This document shows positions 12,874 through 24,830 of a stretch of DNA of 64,000 nt, one piece after another (position 1 is the first letter of the stretch; each line of letters opens with the position of its first letter). This stretch comes from Aegilops tauschii subsp. strangulata. Taxonomy: Eukaryota > Streptophyta > Magnoliopsida > Poales > Poaceae. A model generated the notes under the pieces. That model saw nothing but the letters and a program-made list of their open reading frames with translations. It was not told the origin of the DNA and searched no databases. The DNA lies in the NCBI RefSeq assembly GCF_002575655.3, contig NC_053040.3:356684267-356748266 (forward strand), read 5' to 3'. The position numbers were made by a program, and so were the translations under genes.

Positions 12874-15596
12874 TGTAGCGACAAGACCTCAAATGGTCTG
12901 TGCTGCTGTGCACCAGTGTCATCCCTGGATCAGTAATGCTGACACGCATAGTACAAATGGACGATTTATAACAGAGTAGCAATCACACACTCATTACATC
13001 GAATATCTCCAAAGAGATTAAGTATGATAAACATGGCTTAAGGCCATCTAATAACGATAACAGCGGAAGACTTGGAAGATAAGTGAGTCCATCAACTCCA
13101 GCGGAAACACTGAGTATAAGACCACGACCTAAGGCACCTTACTCGTCGTCTGAAAAGTCTGCAACATGAAACGTTGCAGCCCGAAAACGGGTCAGCACAT
13201 AGGATATGCTGGCAATGTAACACATAGAGAGTAATGAACAATGACAATGCTATACTACATGCATATATGGCTGGTGGAAAGCTCTATGGTTACAGTTTTG
13301 CGAAAAGCCAATTTTATCCTACTTCAAAGGAATAAATTTTATTTAACTATCATGGTGGTTGTGAAACATTGAGATGGTTGACAGCATCTCAATCCCAATT
13401 AAATGTCATCAATAACCGAACAAAATTAATTAGAAGTAACATAATGATGAGATTCACATGATAATCCAAGTACTAGATACTCAAGTTGTCCATAACCGGG
13501 GACACGGCTAACCATGATTAGTTTGTACACTCTGCAGAGGTTTTTGCACTTTTCCCCACAAGACTTGATCTCCTCCGTTGAATTACTCGCACTACATGGT
13601 GTTTGAGTAACGGATGACCAAGACACAGTCTTTTAGAAGTGTTTGCACCTTACGTATGGGTAGACAGTTACACCTACTTTCCCCTACATCTGCTAGTCTA
13701 CCACTGTAAGAGTTCACACAACTTAGTCAACTATGCTAGAGCCCATAATAGCTTGCGGCTGCACACGGAAGTTTCTAGCATGAATAATCTTATGGTCCCT
13801 TTGAACCTGGGTGGCGGTCCAAAAGAAAAACAGGCAATCCTGGAATACCCAGGTACCTCAATCCACCCAGATGTGAGTTTTAGTTGCCACCTTAAGTAGA
13901 CCATTAATTAACAATCTCACATCTGTCATGAAAATCTCTCAAACCCAATCCACGTCTACGGGCATAGCATGGCAATAATAATAGCAAACGTAGAAGTAAC
14001 TCCCAAGGGTTTGATAATAATACAGGTAATAGGTTCTACCTCAACTACTTCCCAAAACCCACAATTTAATTAGATCCTAATCATGCAAGTGTTTGAGGAA
14101 AACAGATCTAATGCAATAAAAACTGGGTATGGAAGGAATATGATCAAAGTGTTACTTGCCTTGCTGATGATCCGCAAAACCTAGCGGTTCGAAGTAACAA
14201 GCGGCACACTCCGGGTACTCTATCGCAAACAAACAAGCATACAATCAGTACTCATCTAATGCACAGGTAAAACTCGAATGAAAGATTCAACCAGAAAGTT
14301 CAATTTAAGAACTCCGGTTTGCAAAAAGAATCAACTCGAAAGAAGCAACGAAAGTCAAACGGCGAAAGAAAATAGCTTCGTTTACTAATCTGGATCTAGG
14401 TCAAATTTTACTGTAGCAAAAACTTGTTTGAGTAGGTTAAACGGAAAGAGAATTTCGAGACGAAACTCTAGGCGCTTGAATCGCCTGATTCCGATAAACG
14501 AGCGAGAAGTTAAACAGAAACGAAGGTTCGATCAGAAATCGAATCTGAGAAAAATAGCGGAAAATCCGACGAAAAAGAAAAACGGATGAACGGTTAAAGA
14601 ACGGACGTTCGTTAACAGAGAAAAACCGACGAACGCTCGCAAAATAATAAAACCGAAAAAAACCGATCTAGGGTTTTTTTTTAACAAAAACCGGCAAAGT
14701 CGAACGGGGCAGCGAGGCAGTACCTCGTCGGGTGGCTCCGGTGAGGGCTCCTGGCGGGGCTCCGGGCGAGGGGCGGCGAGGGCGGCGAGGTGCGGGGCTC
14801 GGGGGGGGGGGGGGCGCGAGGGGTGGCGAGGGGCGGCGGCTCCGGCGACGAACGCGGCGGCGGCTCGGGCTTCCGGCGGCGGCGGCGAGGCGAGTGCGGG
14901 CGGCGGCGGCGACTTGATGAGAGGAGGGAGAGAGGGGGGGTATAAATAGGAAGGGGGGGCAGCAGCTTGGGGGAGGGGGCAAGGTGCGGCGGCGGGGCTT
15001 CCCGTGTCCGCCATGGACACGGCGACGGCGGCGTCGTGCGGGGAGAGGAGAGGGGCGCGGGTGGGCCGGCGGCCTGGGCTCGGCCCAGCGGGCGCGCGCG
15101 TCCTTTTTTTTAAAATAAGTTCCGCGGAAAATAATTCACAGAAAAATAAATAAAAATCAGAAAAATATAAAATAAATTTTCCCCGTCTAGCTAGAAAATC
15201 TAGAATAGGGTGAACATTTTTTTAACACAAAATAAATATTTTGAAAACATGCAATATTTTTAATGCAATAAAAATTGCAAATAAAATCCAAATAATTCCA
15301 ATAAATGATTTTAACATTTTTCCTCCAGTATTTCAATTGTTTTGGAGAAGTCATATTTTCTCCTCTCGTTTATTTTTAAAATGAAATATTTTCCGGAGAG
15401 AAAATAATTAAAACCAAAATCCTCGTCTTATTATTTGATGAAAATCAAATATGAAAATTTTGAGAAAAATCCCCAACTCTCTCCAAGGGTCCTTGAGTTG
15501 CTTAGGATTTATCGAGGATTTGTCAAAATGCGATAAAACATGTATGCAATGATGATCTATGTATAACATTCCAAATTAAAAATTTGGGATGTTACA
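12874..15596 (-). repeat. 5' LTR of the chromovirus
   Basis: It is the partner of 4715-7426. It begins in element orientation at 15596 (TGTAACATCCC) and ends at 12874 (GCTACA). The right copy of the TSD, AACTA, follows at 15597-15601. Confidence 0.95.
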
Positions 15597-15601
15597 AACT
15601 A

Positions 15602-17511
15602 GTTGTTTTACTAACCATCAACAATTGATGCTCCTACTTGATTTCTACTTTCGCGGTGTCAAACATCGCGAGTTGCTCAAGGATCATCATGTCTATCGCT
15701 GATATGTTATAGTTTATCACGAAGCTCTAATAGCTTGGTGTCAGTGACTATGGAGAACCATCACTATCTCATCTGGAAGATTAACTCCCACTCGATTCAA
15801 GCGATTGTAGTACTCAGACAATCTGAGCACATGCTCAACGATTGAGCTTTTCTCCCTTAGTTTGCAGGCTTAAGAAACTTGTCAGAGGTCTCATACCTCT
15901 TGACGTGGGCACTAGTCTGAAATCCCAATTTCAGTCTTTGGAACATCTCATATGTTCTGCGACGTTTCAAAACCGTCTTTGGTGCCACAATTTTAAACCG
16001 TTAGCATCACACACTGAACTATCACGTAGTCATCAAAATGTGTATGTCAGATGTTTCGCAACATCTACAGACGACGCTCGAGGTTCAGCACACCGAGCGG
16101 TGCATTAAGGACATAAGCCTTCTGTGCAGCAATGAGGACAATCCTCAGTTTACGGACCCAGTCCGCATAATTGCAACTATCAACTTTCAACTAAATTTTC
16201 TCTAGGAACATATCTTAGTAGAACTAAAGCAGAAGCTACGACATAATTTGCAAAGACCTTTTGACTATGTTCATGATAATTAAGTTCATCTAATCAAATT
16301 ATTTAATGAACTCCCACTCAGATAGACATCCCTCTAGTCATCTATGTGATACATGATCCGAGTCAACTAGGCTGTGTCCGATCATCACGTGAGACGGACT
16401 AGTCATCATCGGTGAACATCTCCATGTTGATCGTATCTACTATACGACTCATGTTCGACCTTTCGGTCTCTTGTGTTCCGAGGCCATGTCTGTACATGCT
16501 AGGCTCGTCAAGTCAACCTAAGTGTTTCGCATGTGTAAATCTGGCTTACACCCATTGTATGCGAACGTTAGAATCTATCACACCCGATCATCACGTGGTG
16601 CTTCGAAACAACGAACCTTCGCAATGGTGCACAGTTAGGGGGAACACATCTCTTGAAATTTTAGTGAGGGATCATCTTATTTATGCTACCGTCGTTCTAA
16701 GCAAATAAGATGTAAACATGACAAACATCACATGCAAATCATAAAGTGACATGATATGGCCAATATCATCTTGCGCCTTTGGATCTCCATCTTCGAGGCG
16801 CGGCATGATCACCTTCGTCACCGGCATGACACCATGATCTCCATCATCATGATCTCCATCATCGTGTCTTCATGAAGTTGTCTCGCCAACTATTACTTCT
16901 ACTACTATGGCTAACAGTTAGCAATAAAGTAAAGTAATTACATGGCGTTTTTCATTGACACGCAGGTCACACAATAAATTAAGACAACTCCTATGGCTCC
17001 TGCCGGTTGTCATACTCATCGACATGCAAGTCGTGATTCCTATTACAAGAACATGATCAATCTCATACATCACATATATATAATTCATCACATCCTTTTG
17101 GCCATATCACATCACATAGCATACCCTGCAAAAACAAGTTAGACGTCCTCTAATTGTTGTTGCATGTTTTACGTGGCTGCTATGGGTTTCTAGCGAGAAC
17201 GTTTCTTACCTACACAAAAGCCACAACGGTGATATGCCAATTGCTATTTACCCTTCATAAGGACCCTCTTCATCGAATCCGATCCGACTAAAGTGGGAGA
17301 GACAGACACCCGCTAGCCACCTTATGCATCAAGTGCATGTCAGTCGGTGGAACCTGTCTCGCGTAAATGTACGTGTAAGGTCGGTCCAGGCCGCTTCATC
17401 CCACAATGCCGCCGAATCAAGATAAGACTAGTAACAGTAAGCAAATTGAACAAATCATCGCCCACAACTACTTTGTGTTCTACTCGTGCATAGAATCTAC
17501 GCATAGACCTA
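15602..17511 (-). pseudogene. Copia leader and gag N-terminal part, degraded
   Basis: This is the part of the host copia element between its primer site and the nested chromovirus. A minus-strand reading near 15770-15850 gives VEHVLRLSEYYNRL and VGVNLPDEIV, which match the gag region of BARE-type elements. No minus-strand frame of more than about 60 codons remains, so gag is dead. The upstream 1 kb is non-coding leader. Confidence 0.75.
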
Positions 17512-17524
17512 GCTCATGATGCCA
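17512..17524 (-). other. Degenerate tRNA-Met primer-binding site of the copia element
   Basis: The minus strand reads TGGCATCATGAGC next to the LTR end, one base away. It is a decayed form of TGGTATCAGAGC. Confidence 0.7.
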
Positions 17525-17525
17525 C

Positions 17526-19273
17526 TGTTGGGGAACGTAGCAATAATTCAAAATTTTCTTACGTGTCACCAAGATCAATCTAGGAGATACTAGCAACGAG
17601 AGAGAGGGAGTGCATCTTCATACCCTTGAAGATCGCTAAGCGGAAGCGTTACAAGAACGCGGTTGATGGAGTCGTACTCGCAGCGATTCAAATCGCGGAA
17701 GTTCCGATCTAGCGCCGAACGGACGGCGCCTCCGCGTTCAACACACGTACAGCCCGGGGACGTCTCCTCCTCCCTCATCCAGCAAGGGGAGAGGAGAAGT
17801 TGAGGGAGAACTCCAGCAGCACGACGGCGTGGTGGCAATGGAGCTCGTGGTTCTCCGGCAGGGCTTCGCCAAGCACTATGGAGGAGGAGGAGGTGTATGA
17901 GGAGGGAGGGCTGCGCCAGGGAAGAGGTGCGGCTGCCCTCCCACCCCTCCACTATATATAGGGGCAAGGGGAGAGGGGGAGGCGCCCTAGGGTTTCCCCT
18001 AGGGGCGGCGGCAAAGCAGATTGAATCTCCCTAGGGAAAATCCTAGGGAGACTTGCCCCCCAAGCCAAGCAGGTGGAGGCTTGCCTCCCAAGCCAGGTGG
18101 TGGCGCCCCACCTCCCCGAGTAACGTGGGAAAGGGTGTGGGGGGCGCACCACCCCTTAGTGGGCTGGTTTTCCCCTTCTCCTTTGGCCCATGAGGCCCTC
18201 CAACACTTGCCGGGGCTCCCGAAACACCTTTCGGTCATGCTGGCCATAGCCTGGTACCCCCGGAACACTTCCGGACTCCAATACCCTTCGTCCAATATAT
18301 CGATCTTCACCGCCGGACCATTCCGGAAATCCTCGTGATGTTCGGGATCTCATCCGGGACTCCGAACAACCTTCGGTAACCACATACTATTTCCCATAAC
18401 AACTCTAGCGTCACCGAACCTTAAGTGTGTAGACCCTACGGGTTCGGGAACCATGTAGACATGACCGAGACACCTCCCCGGCCAATAACCAATAGCGGGA
18501 TCTGGATACCCATATTGGCTCCCACATGTTCCACGATGACCTCATCGGATGAACCACGATGTCGGGGATTCAATCAATCCCGTATTCAATTCCCTTTGTC
18601 TATCGGTATGTTACATGCCCGAGATTCGATCGTCGGTATCCCCATACCTCGTTCAATCTTGTTACCGGCAAGTCTCTTTACTCGTTCCGTAACGCATGAT
18701 CCCATGGCTAACTCATTAGTCACATTGAGCTCATTATGATGATGCATTACCGAGTGGGCCCAGAGATACCTCTCCGTCATACGGAGTGACAAATTCCAGT
18801 CTCGATTCATGCCAACTCAACAGACACTTTCGGAGATACCTGTAGTGCACCTTTATAGCCACCCAGTTACGTTGTGATGTTTGGTACACCCAAAGCATTT
18901 CTACGGTATCCGGGAGTTGCACAATCTCATGGTCTAAGGAAACGATACTTGACATTAGAAAAGCTCTTAGCAAACAAACTACACGATCTTGTGCTATGCT
19001 GAGGATTGGGCCGTTTCCATCACATCATTCTCCTAATGATGTGATCCCATTATCAATGACATCCAATGTCCATGGTCAGGAAACCATAACCATCTATTGA
19101 TCAACGAGCTAGTCAACTAGAGGCTTACTAGGGACATGTTATAGTCTATGTATTCACACATGTATTATGGTTTCCAGTTAATACAATTATAGCATGAACA
19201 GTAGACAATTATCATGAACAAGGAAATACAATAATAACCATTTTATTATTGCCTCTAGGGCATATTTCCAATA
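17526..19273 (-). repeat. 5' LTR of the copia element
   Basis: This is the full 1748-bp LTR: on the plus strand it opens with TGTTGGGGAACG and closes with GGGCATATTTCCAATA, where the last bases show one mutation of the usual CA end. A TATA palindrome (CTATATATAG) is at 17952-17961. Confidence 0.93.
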
Positions 19274-20036
19274 GCTATGACTTTGCTATGCTTAACGCTT
19301 GTCACTAGGGCCCGAGTGCCATGATTTCAGATTTGAACCTATTATGTTTTCATGAATATATGTGAGTTCTTGATCATATCTTGCAAGTCTAAAGTCGCCT
19401 ACTATGTGTTATGATCCGGCAACCACGAAGTGACAATAATCGGGACCACTCCCGGTGATGACCATAGTTTGAGGAGTTCATGTATTCAGTATGTGTTAAT
19501 GCTTTGGTCCGGTACTCTATTAAAAGGAGGCCTTAATATCCCTTAGTTTCCGCTAGGACCCCGCTGCCACGGGAGGGTAGGACAAAAGATGTCATGCAAG
19601 TTCTTTTCCATAAGCACATATGACTATATTCGGAATACGTGCCTACATTACATTGATGAATTGGACCTAGTTCTGTGTCATCCTATGTTATGATTGTTAC
19701 ATGATGAACCGCATCCGGCATAATTCTCCATCACTGATCCAATGCCTACGAGCTTTTCACATATTGTTCTTCGCTGATTTACTTTTCCATTGGTACTGTT
19801 ACAATCACTACAAAACCCAAAAATATTACTTTTGCTACCGTTACCGTTACTTCCATACTACTTTGCTACTAAATACTTTGCTGCAGATACTAAGTTATCC
19901 AGGTGTGGTTGAATTAACAACTCAACTGCTAATTATTGAGAATATTCTTTGGCTCCCCTTGTGTCGAATCAATAAATTTGGGTTGAATACTCTACCCTCG
20001 AAAACTGTTGCGATCCCCTAAACTTGTGGGTTATGA
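19274..20036 (+). repeat. 3' part of the 5' LTR of copy A
   Basis: It aligns with 27479-28240 of the complete LTR and ends TTATGA in place of TTATCA. The break at its left end is the copia insertion point. Confidence 0.9.
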
Positions 20037-20047
20037 AGACTATTTTC

Positions 20048-20065
20048 CGGTGCCGTTGCCGGGGA
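20048..20065 (+). other. Primer-binding site (tRNA-Asp), copy A
   Basis: The sequence is CGGTGCCGTTGCCGGGGA, two changes away from TGGCGCCGTTGCCGGGGA, the complement of the 3' end of plant tRNA-Asp. Confidence 0.85.
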
Positions 20066-20114
20066 GCATAGCTCTATTCTTTGAGTTACTTGGGATTTAT
20101 ATCTGCTGGTCACT

Positions 20115-22914
20115 ATTAAGAACATGAAACACGACAAACAAAAATTTATCCCTCAACTACGAGGGGAGGTAAGGAACTGCCATCTAGCTCTGCACTTGAT
20201 TCACCTTCTGTTTTGAATAAGCTTGCGACACCTAAACCTGCTTCTGCTATTAATTCTGATATGTTGCATGTTATTGATGATGCCACTTCTGTTATGCATG
20301 ATACTTATGATCAAACTACTTCTATGCTTGATACTACTGTGTCACTTTGTGAATTTCTTGATGAACAACTTGCTAGGGCTAGAGAGAATGAAATTACTGA
20401 AACTGATAATATTGATGAAAGTGATGATGTAGACTCTGCCCCTAAATATGAATTGCCTGTTGTGCCTGAGGGCTATGTTATGGATGAAGAAACTGCTAGA
20501 GACTTTCTTGCTTTCAATGATAAAAGTGATCTTAAGAAATTATTAGTTAAGTTGAAACAAAAAACTCTGAATGCTAGAATGAAATATGATCCTGCTTATG
20601 CTACTTCACCTATCTTTGTTACTGATAAAGATTATGAATTCTCCGTTGATCCTGATATAATTACTTTGGTTGAGTCTGATCCTTTTTATGGCTATGAATC
20701 TGAAACTGTTGTGGCACATCTTACTAAATTAAATGATATAGCCACCCTGTTCACTAATGATGAGAAAACTCGCTATTACTATATCCTTAAAATATTTCCG
20801 TTCACATTAAAGGGTGATGCTAAGATATGGTTTAATTCTCTTGATCCTGGTTGTGTGCGTAGTCCCTAGGATATGATTTATTACTTCTCTGCTAAATATT
20901 TCCCCGCTCATAAGAAACAAGCTGCTTTAAGGGAAATATATAATTTTGTGCAAATTGAAGAAGAGAGTCTCCCACAAGCTTGGGGGAGGCTTCTCCAATT
21001 ACTTAATGCTTTGCCTGATCATCTTCTCAAGAAAAATGAAATACTTGATATCTTTTATAATGGACTAACCGATGCTTCGAGAGACCACCTGGATACTTGT
21101 GCTGGTTCTGTTTTCAGGGAAAGAACACCAGATGAAGCTGAAATTCTATTGAATAATATGTTGACCAATGAAAATAATTGGACACTTCCTGATCCAACTC
21201 CTAAGCCAACTCCGAAGAAAAGGGGTGTTCTATTTCTCAGTCCTGAAGATATGCAAGAGGCAAAGAAATCTATGAAAGAAAAGGGTATTAAAGCTGAATA
21301 TGTTAAGAATTTACATCCTATTGAAGAAATACATGGTCTTAATTTACCGCCTGTTGAAGAATTATATGGTCTTAATTAATCACCTATTGAAGAAACACAT
21401 GGTCTTGATAACCCGACACAGGTAGTAAAGGTAAATTCTCTCTATAGATATGATAAAGCTGATATCCGTCCTACTAAGTTTGCTAGCCAATGTTTGGATG
21501 AGTTTGAGAACTTTATGGTTAAGCAAGAAGATTGTAATGCTTATTTTGGTAGACAATTTAAACAAAATGCTTATATGATTGAACACTTGGGTGATTATAT
21601 GTCTAGAGTTAAAGGTGAACTTAAGCTCATTAGTAAACATGCTTCTATGGTTACCACTCAAGTAGAACAAGTACTTAAAGCTCGGAATGATTTGCTCAGT
21701 GAATTGAATAATAAGAATAATGAGTATGCTATTAGAGTGGCTACTAGAACTGGTAAAATGACTCAGGAACCTTTGTATCCTGAAGGCCATCCCTAGAGAA
21801 TTGAGCAAGATTCTCAGAGAAATAATGTAGATGCACCTAGTCCTTCTAAAAAGAAGAAAAAGAAAAATGAGAGGGCTTTGCATGCTTCTAGTGAACCCGT
21901 TGCTGAAATACCTGAGAATCCAAATGATATTTCTATTTCTGATGCTGAAACACAATCTGGTAATGAACTTGAACCTAGTGATAATGTTAATGATAATGTT
22001 CATGACGATGCTCAACCTAGCAATGATAATGATGTAGAAGTTGAACCTGCTGTTCATCTTGATAACCCACAATCAAAGAATCAACATTATGATCAGAGAG
22101 ACTTTATTGCTAGAAAGCACGGTAAAGAAAGAGAACCATGGGTTCAGAAACCCATCCCCTTTCCTCCTAAACCATCGAAGAAAAAGGATGATGAGGATTT
22201 TGAGCGCTTTGCTGAAATGATTAGACCTATCTTTTTGCGTATGCGATTAACTGATATGCTTAAAATGAATCCTTATGCTAAATATATGAAAGAAATTGTT
22301 ACAAATAAAAGAAAGATACTGGAAGCTGAAATTTCCACCATGCTTGCTAATTATACTTTTAAGGGTGGAATACCTAAGAAACTTGGAGATCCAGGAGTAC
22401 CAACTATACCATGCTCCATTAAAAGAAATTATGTTAGAACTGTTTATGTGATCATGGAGCCGGTGTTAGTGTTATGCCTCTCTCCTTATATTGTAGACTT
22501 GATTTGAATAAGTTGACACCTACTGAAATAACTTTGCAAATGGATGATAAATCAACTGCTATACCTGCCGGTATTTGCGAGGATGTGCCTGTTGCGGTTG
22601 CAAACGCTACTATTTTAACGGACTTTGTTATTCTTGATATTCCCGAGGACGATAGTACGTCTATTATTCTTGGAAGACCCTTTTTGAATACTGCAGGGGC
22701 TGTTATTGACTGCAACAAAGGCAATGTCACTTTTCCTGTTAATGGTAACGAGCATACGGTACACTTTCCGAGGAGGCAACCTCAAGTTCATAGTATAAAT
22801 TCTATTGGAAAAATTCCATCGATTATTATTGGAGGTTTTGAATTTCGTCTTCCTACTGCCAAGAAGAAATATGATATTCTTATTATTGGGGAGTGCATAT
22901 CCCCGTTGAGGTAA
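20115..22914 (+). pseudogene. Gag-protease of Athila copy A, broken
   Basis: The start codon position seen in copy B is ATT here. The frame then carries stops at 20867 (TAG), 21377 (TAA) and 21794 (TAG), and a one-base deletion near 22441 shifts the frame just before the protease. The gag domain (IWFNSL, IYYFSAKYFPAHKKQAALREI, LPQAWGRLLQLL, DIFYNGL) fits the Athila retrotransposon gag. The last part resembles the Athila retropepsin, with IILGRPFLNTAGA as the flap-side motif near 22660-22700, and with the active-site DLGA of copy B reading as D-H-G-A in this copy. A short run of repeated PIEE..GLN units lies at about 21310-21410. The 21377 and 21794 stops are shared with copy B. Confidence 0.88.
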
Positions 22915-23449
22915 CATAGTGTTATTCGAAATTTCTCCGGTTCCATGTTATTCAAAATGAGTTTGTTAACAAGACCTGATCAACCTTGTTAGTGGATTCC
23001 TTTTGATGAGCATGAGATGGATGCAATTAGAAGGCACAACCTTCTATACCCTCTCCCTACTTTCTGTTATTTAGTCGAAATAAAGTAAAAGTAGTAATTT
23101 TTTTGTCTGTTTTCTGAATTATCCGTGCAATATAAAAATACCCCGAAAATAAAAGTTCTCCAAATGCCCTGAGATTGAAATACGATTTTTTCTGGAATAT
23201 TTGAGAATATCTGGCACTGAGAACACAGCAGGGGGAGCAAGCACCTAGGCACGAGGGTCCAGGGCGCGCCGACCCCCCTGGGCGCGCCCCCCTGCCTCAT
23301 GGGCCCACGGTGGCTCCCCTCCACTTATTCCTGCACCCACACACTTCTTCTTCCTCCCAAAAAATCACCATCCAGCTCAAGCACGAGTTCTAGCTCATTT
23401 TGCTGCGATTTTCGATCTCCTTGCTCAAAGCACCTCTCACAAAACTGCT
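22915..23449 (+). promoter_or_regulatory. LTR-like non-coding block between protease and ORF2, copy A
   Basis: No coding potential is visible. The order of signals resembles the front part of the LTR: a GTTCTC...CCTGA stretch, an A/T-rich GGAATATTTGAGAATAT-like segment, then a GGCGCGCC-rich block (about 23265-23300) and a C/T-rich leader. The same block is in copy C (about 36200-36640, inverted). I infer a possible internal promoter for ORF2. A consensus splice donor (GGTATGTGAC) lies at about 23467. Confidence 0.45.
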
Positions 23450-24678
23450 TTGGGGGATTGTTCCTTGGTATGTGACTCCTCCATTGGTCCAATTGGTTTT
23501 TGCTCTAGTGCTCTATTCATTGCAAATTTGTGCTGCCTAGGTGACCATGTTCTTGAGCTTGCATGTCACATTTATATGGTTCCAAGTAGTTCTAATGCAT
23601 CATATAGGCTCGAGGCACTTGTAGAAGTAGTTGTTATCCATTTTGTTGAGCTTGATTCACTTTTATTTGAAGTTACTAAAAATTTCAGAAATTTTCAAAA
23701 AATGATGAAGATATTTTTAAGGGACTCATCGAGCCGAAGCTCGAAGGAAAAACAAAGTGAAGAAGAAGAGAGGCCCAAATATAATCTGCCTCGCACCGCG
23801 GAGGTTCGGCCGTGTGAATGGCCTTGAGATGATTTATTAAGAGCAGCCGGGATTTATGATTATTTTTATGAGTTGGCTGAGTGCAGGCCTCACCGACTTC
23901 CTCCGTGACCAACGCGAATAGTATCTCTTACTCAACAATACCTTTGTGCAAGATTTTCATTCCATTCTAGGAGGTCACCACATACGGTGGATTTTTATTT
24001 ATATGGTGAGTATAAGGAGATGACCCTTCGTGAATTCTATAGAGTTTGCAAGTTACCTTTTCCAGGTATCATAGAGAACCACATAGTAATGATGTGGAGG
24101 GGTTTATTGATACAATTGCTGTAGGGGAAACGAGGAAAGTTTTTGATGCACGAATCACTAGCATACATTTTCCTGTTCTACGTTACTTTGCTATATTTGC
24201 TAGTAGATGCTTAATTGGTCGCGGAAACTGTGGAAACCTGAGTGTCCCTGATATTATTATTTTGTTCCATGCCTTGTTTCGAGATGACACATTTAGTATG
24301 GGCGCTATCGTTGCAAGGCGGTTAAATCTTAACCGTAGTAAGGGCCCCATCTTGGGAGGCATCTTCGCCTTGCGCCTCGCTGCACATTATAACATACCTA
24401 TTAGGCACTATGAGAAAGAAGAAAAGTTGTTGCCTACTGTTTTTCTAGGCTATAAGAGTATGGTAGCACACGATTTTATTGTTAAGAATAGGGAAAGGGA
24501 GCTTAAATACAAACTGTTATTTGATAAAAATCACCCAGAGACTATTACCTTGCCTGCTCCTTCCTTGTTTGATTTGTCTGCACGCAAGTATCTCGTTCCG
24601 CTGGCGGCCATCCACGCCTACCGGAACCGTACATCAGCCATAGAGCCAGAGCCGGAACCACAATTTGATCCTCCATGA
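23450..24678 (+). pseudogene. ATHILA ORF1-family protein (ORF2 of copy A), broken
   Basis: It corresponds to the intact copy at 34932-36083. The first part (to the TGA at 23825) ends at RPCEWP. A frameshift between 23880 and 24046 separates it from the second part, which holds NDVEGFIDTIAVGETRKVF, FPVLRYFAIFASRCLIGRG and KGPILGGIFALRLAAHYNIP. These match the plant ATHILA ORF-1 family (PF03078), which has no known activity. The C-terminus is rich in E/P (AIEPEPEPQFDPP). Confidence 0.82.
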
Positions 24679-24815
24679 TAGTCTAATTACCAGTGGGATC
24701 CAGAGGCGATTGCCAACCAGTGGCAATACGAGGCTTCTTCTCAGTACGTCCCCAACTACAACTATGGATATCCGCCAGGCCAGCTGTGGCAATAGACCAA
24801 CTCAGGCCAAAAGCC

Positions 24816-24830
24816 TAAGCTTGGGGGAGT
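24816..24830 (+). other. Internal polypurine-tract-like motif, copy A
   Basis: TAAGCTTGGGGGAGT is identical over 15 bases to the true polypurine tract at 26825-26839, and follows ORF2 by about 140 bp. Copy C has the same arrangement (34896-34910). Confidence 0.6.

Larger units (their letters stand above)
4715..15596 (-). mobile_element. Complete Ty3-gypsy chromovirus (Tekay/Del lineage, RIRE3-like)
   Basis: This is a full-length minus-strand element of 10,882 bp: 5' LTR 12874-15596, tRNA-iMet primer site 12858-12869, an extra upstream ORF (12031-12762), gag-pol with a C-terminal chromodomain (7439-11833), a polypurine tract at 7427-7441 and 3' LTR 4715-7426. Long LTRs (about 2.7 kb), a chromodomain and an extra ORF before gag resemble the rice element RIRE3, for which such an 'orf0' has been described. 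LTRs start TGTAACATCCCAAATT and end in GCTACA. They differ by only a small percentage, so insertion is recent and later than that of the host copia element. I do not assign a Triticeae family name. Confidence 0.95.
1..19273 (-). mobile_element. Ty1-copia LTR retrotransposon, Angela/BARE/WIS type, with a nested gypsy element
   Basis: On the minus strand the order is 5' LTR (17526-19273), a tRNA-Met-like primer site (17512-17524), gag, a nested gypsy element (4715-15596), the rest of gag, integrase, reverse transcriptase and RNase H remains, a polypurine tract (1530-1540) and a 3' LTR (1-1529, cut by the window edge). The LTR starts with TGTTGGAAATATGCCC and ends with CTACGTTCCCCAACA, which I know as the Angela/BARE/WIS signature of Triticeae. 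On the right the element stops inside an Athila-type LTR: the next bases (GCTATGACTTTGC) continue a sequence that is uninterrupted near 27479. The coding part is heavily degraded. The two LTRs differ at roughly 40 sites by eye over about 1.5 kb, which suggests an age of about a million years. Confidence 0.93.

Noticed and set aside
1..19273. Two independent LTRs rather than one element with an insert
   Set aside because: Both LTRs have the same orientation, a polypurine tract and primer site at the right inner edges, and the nested element splits gag at a perfect TSD.
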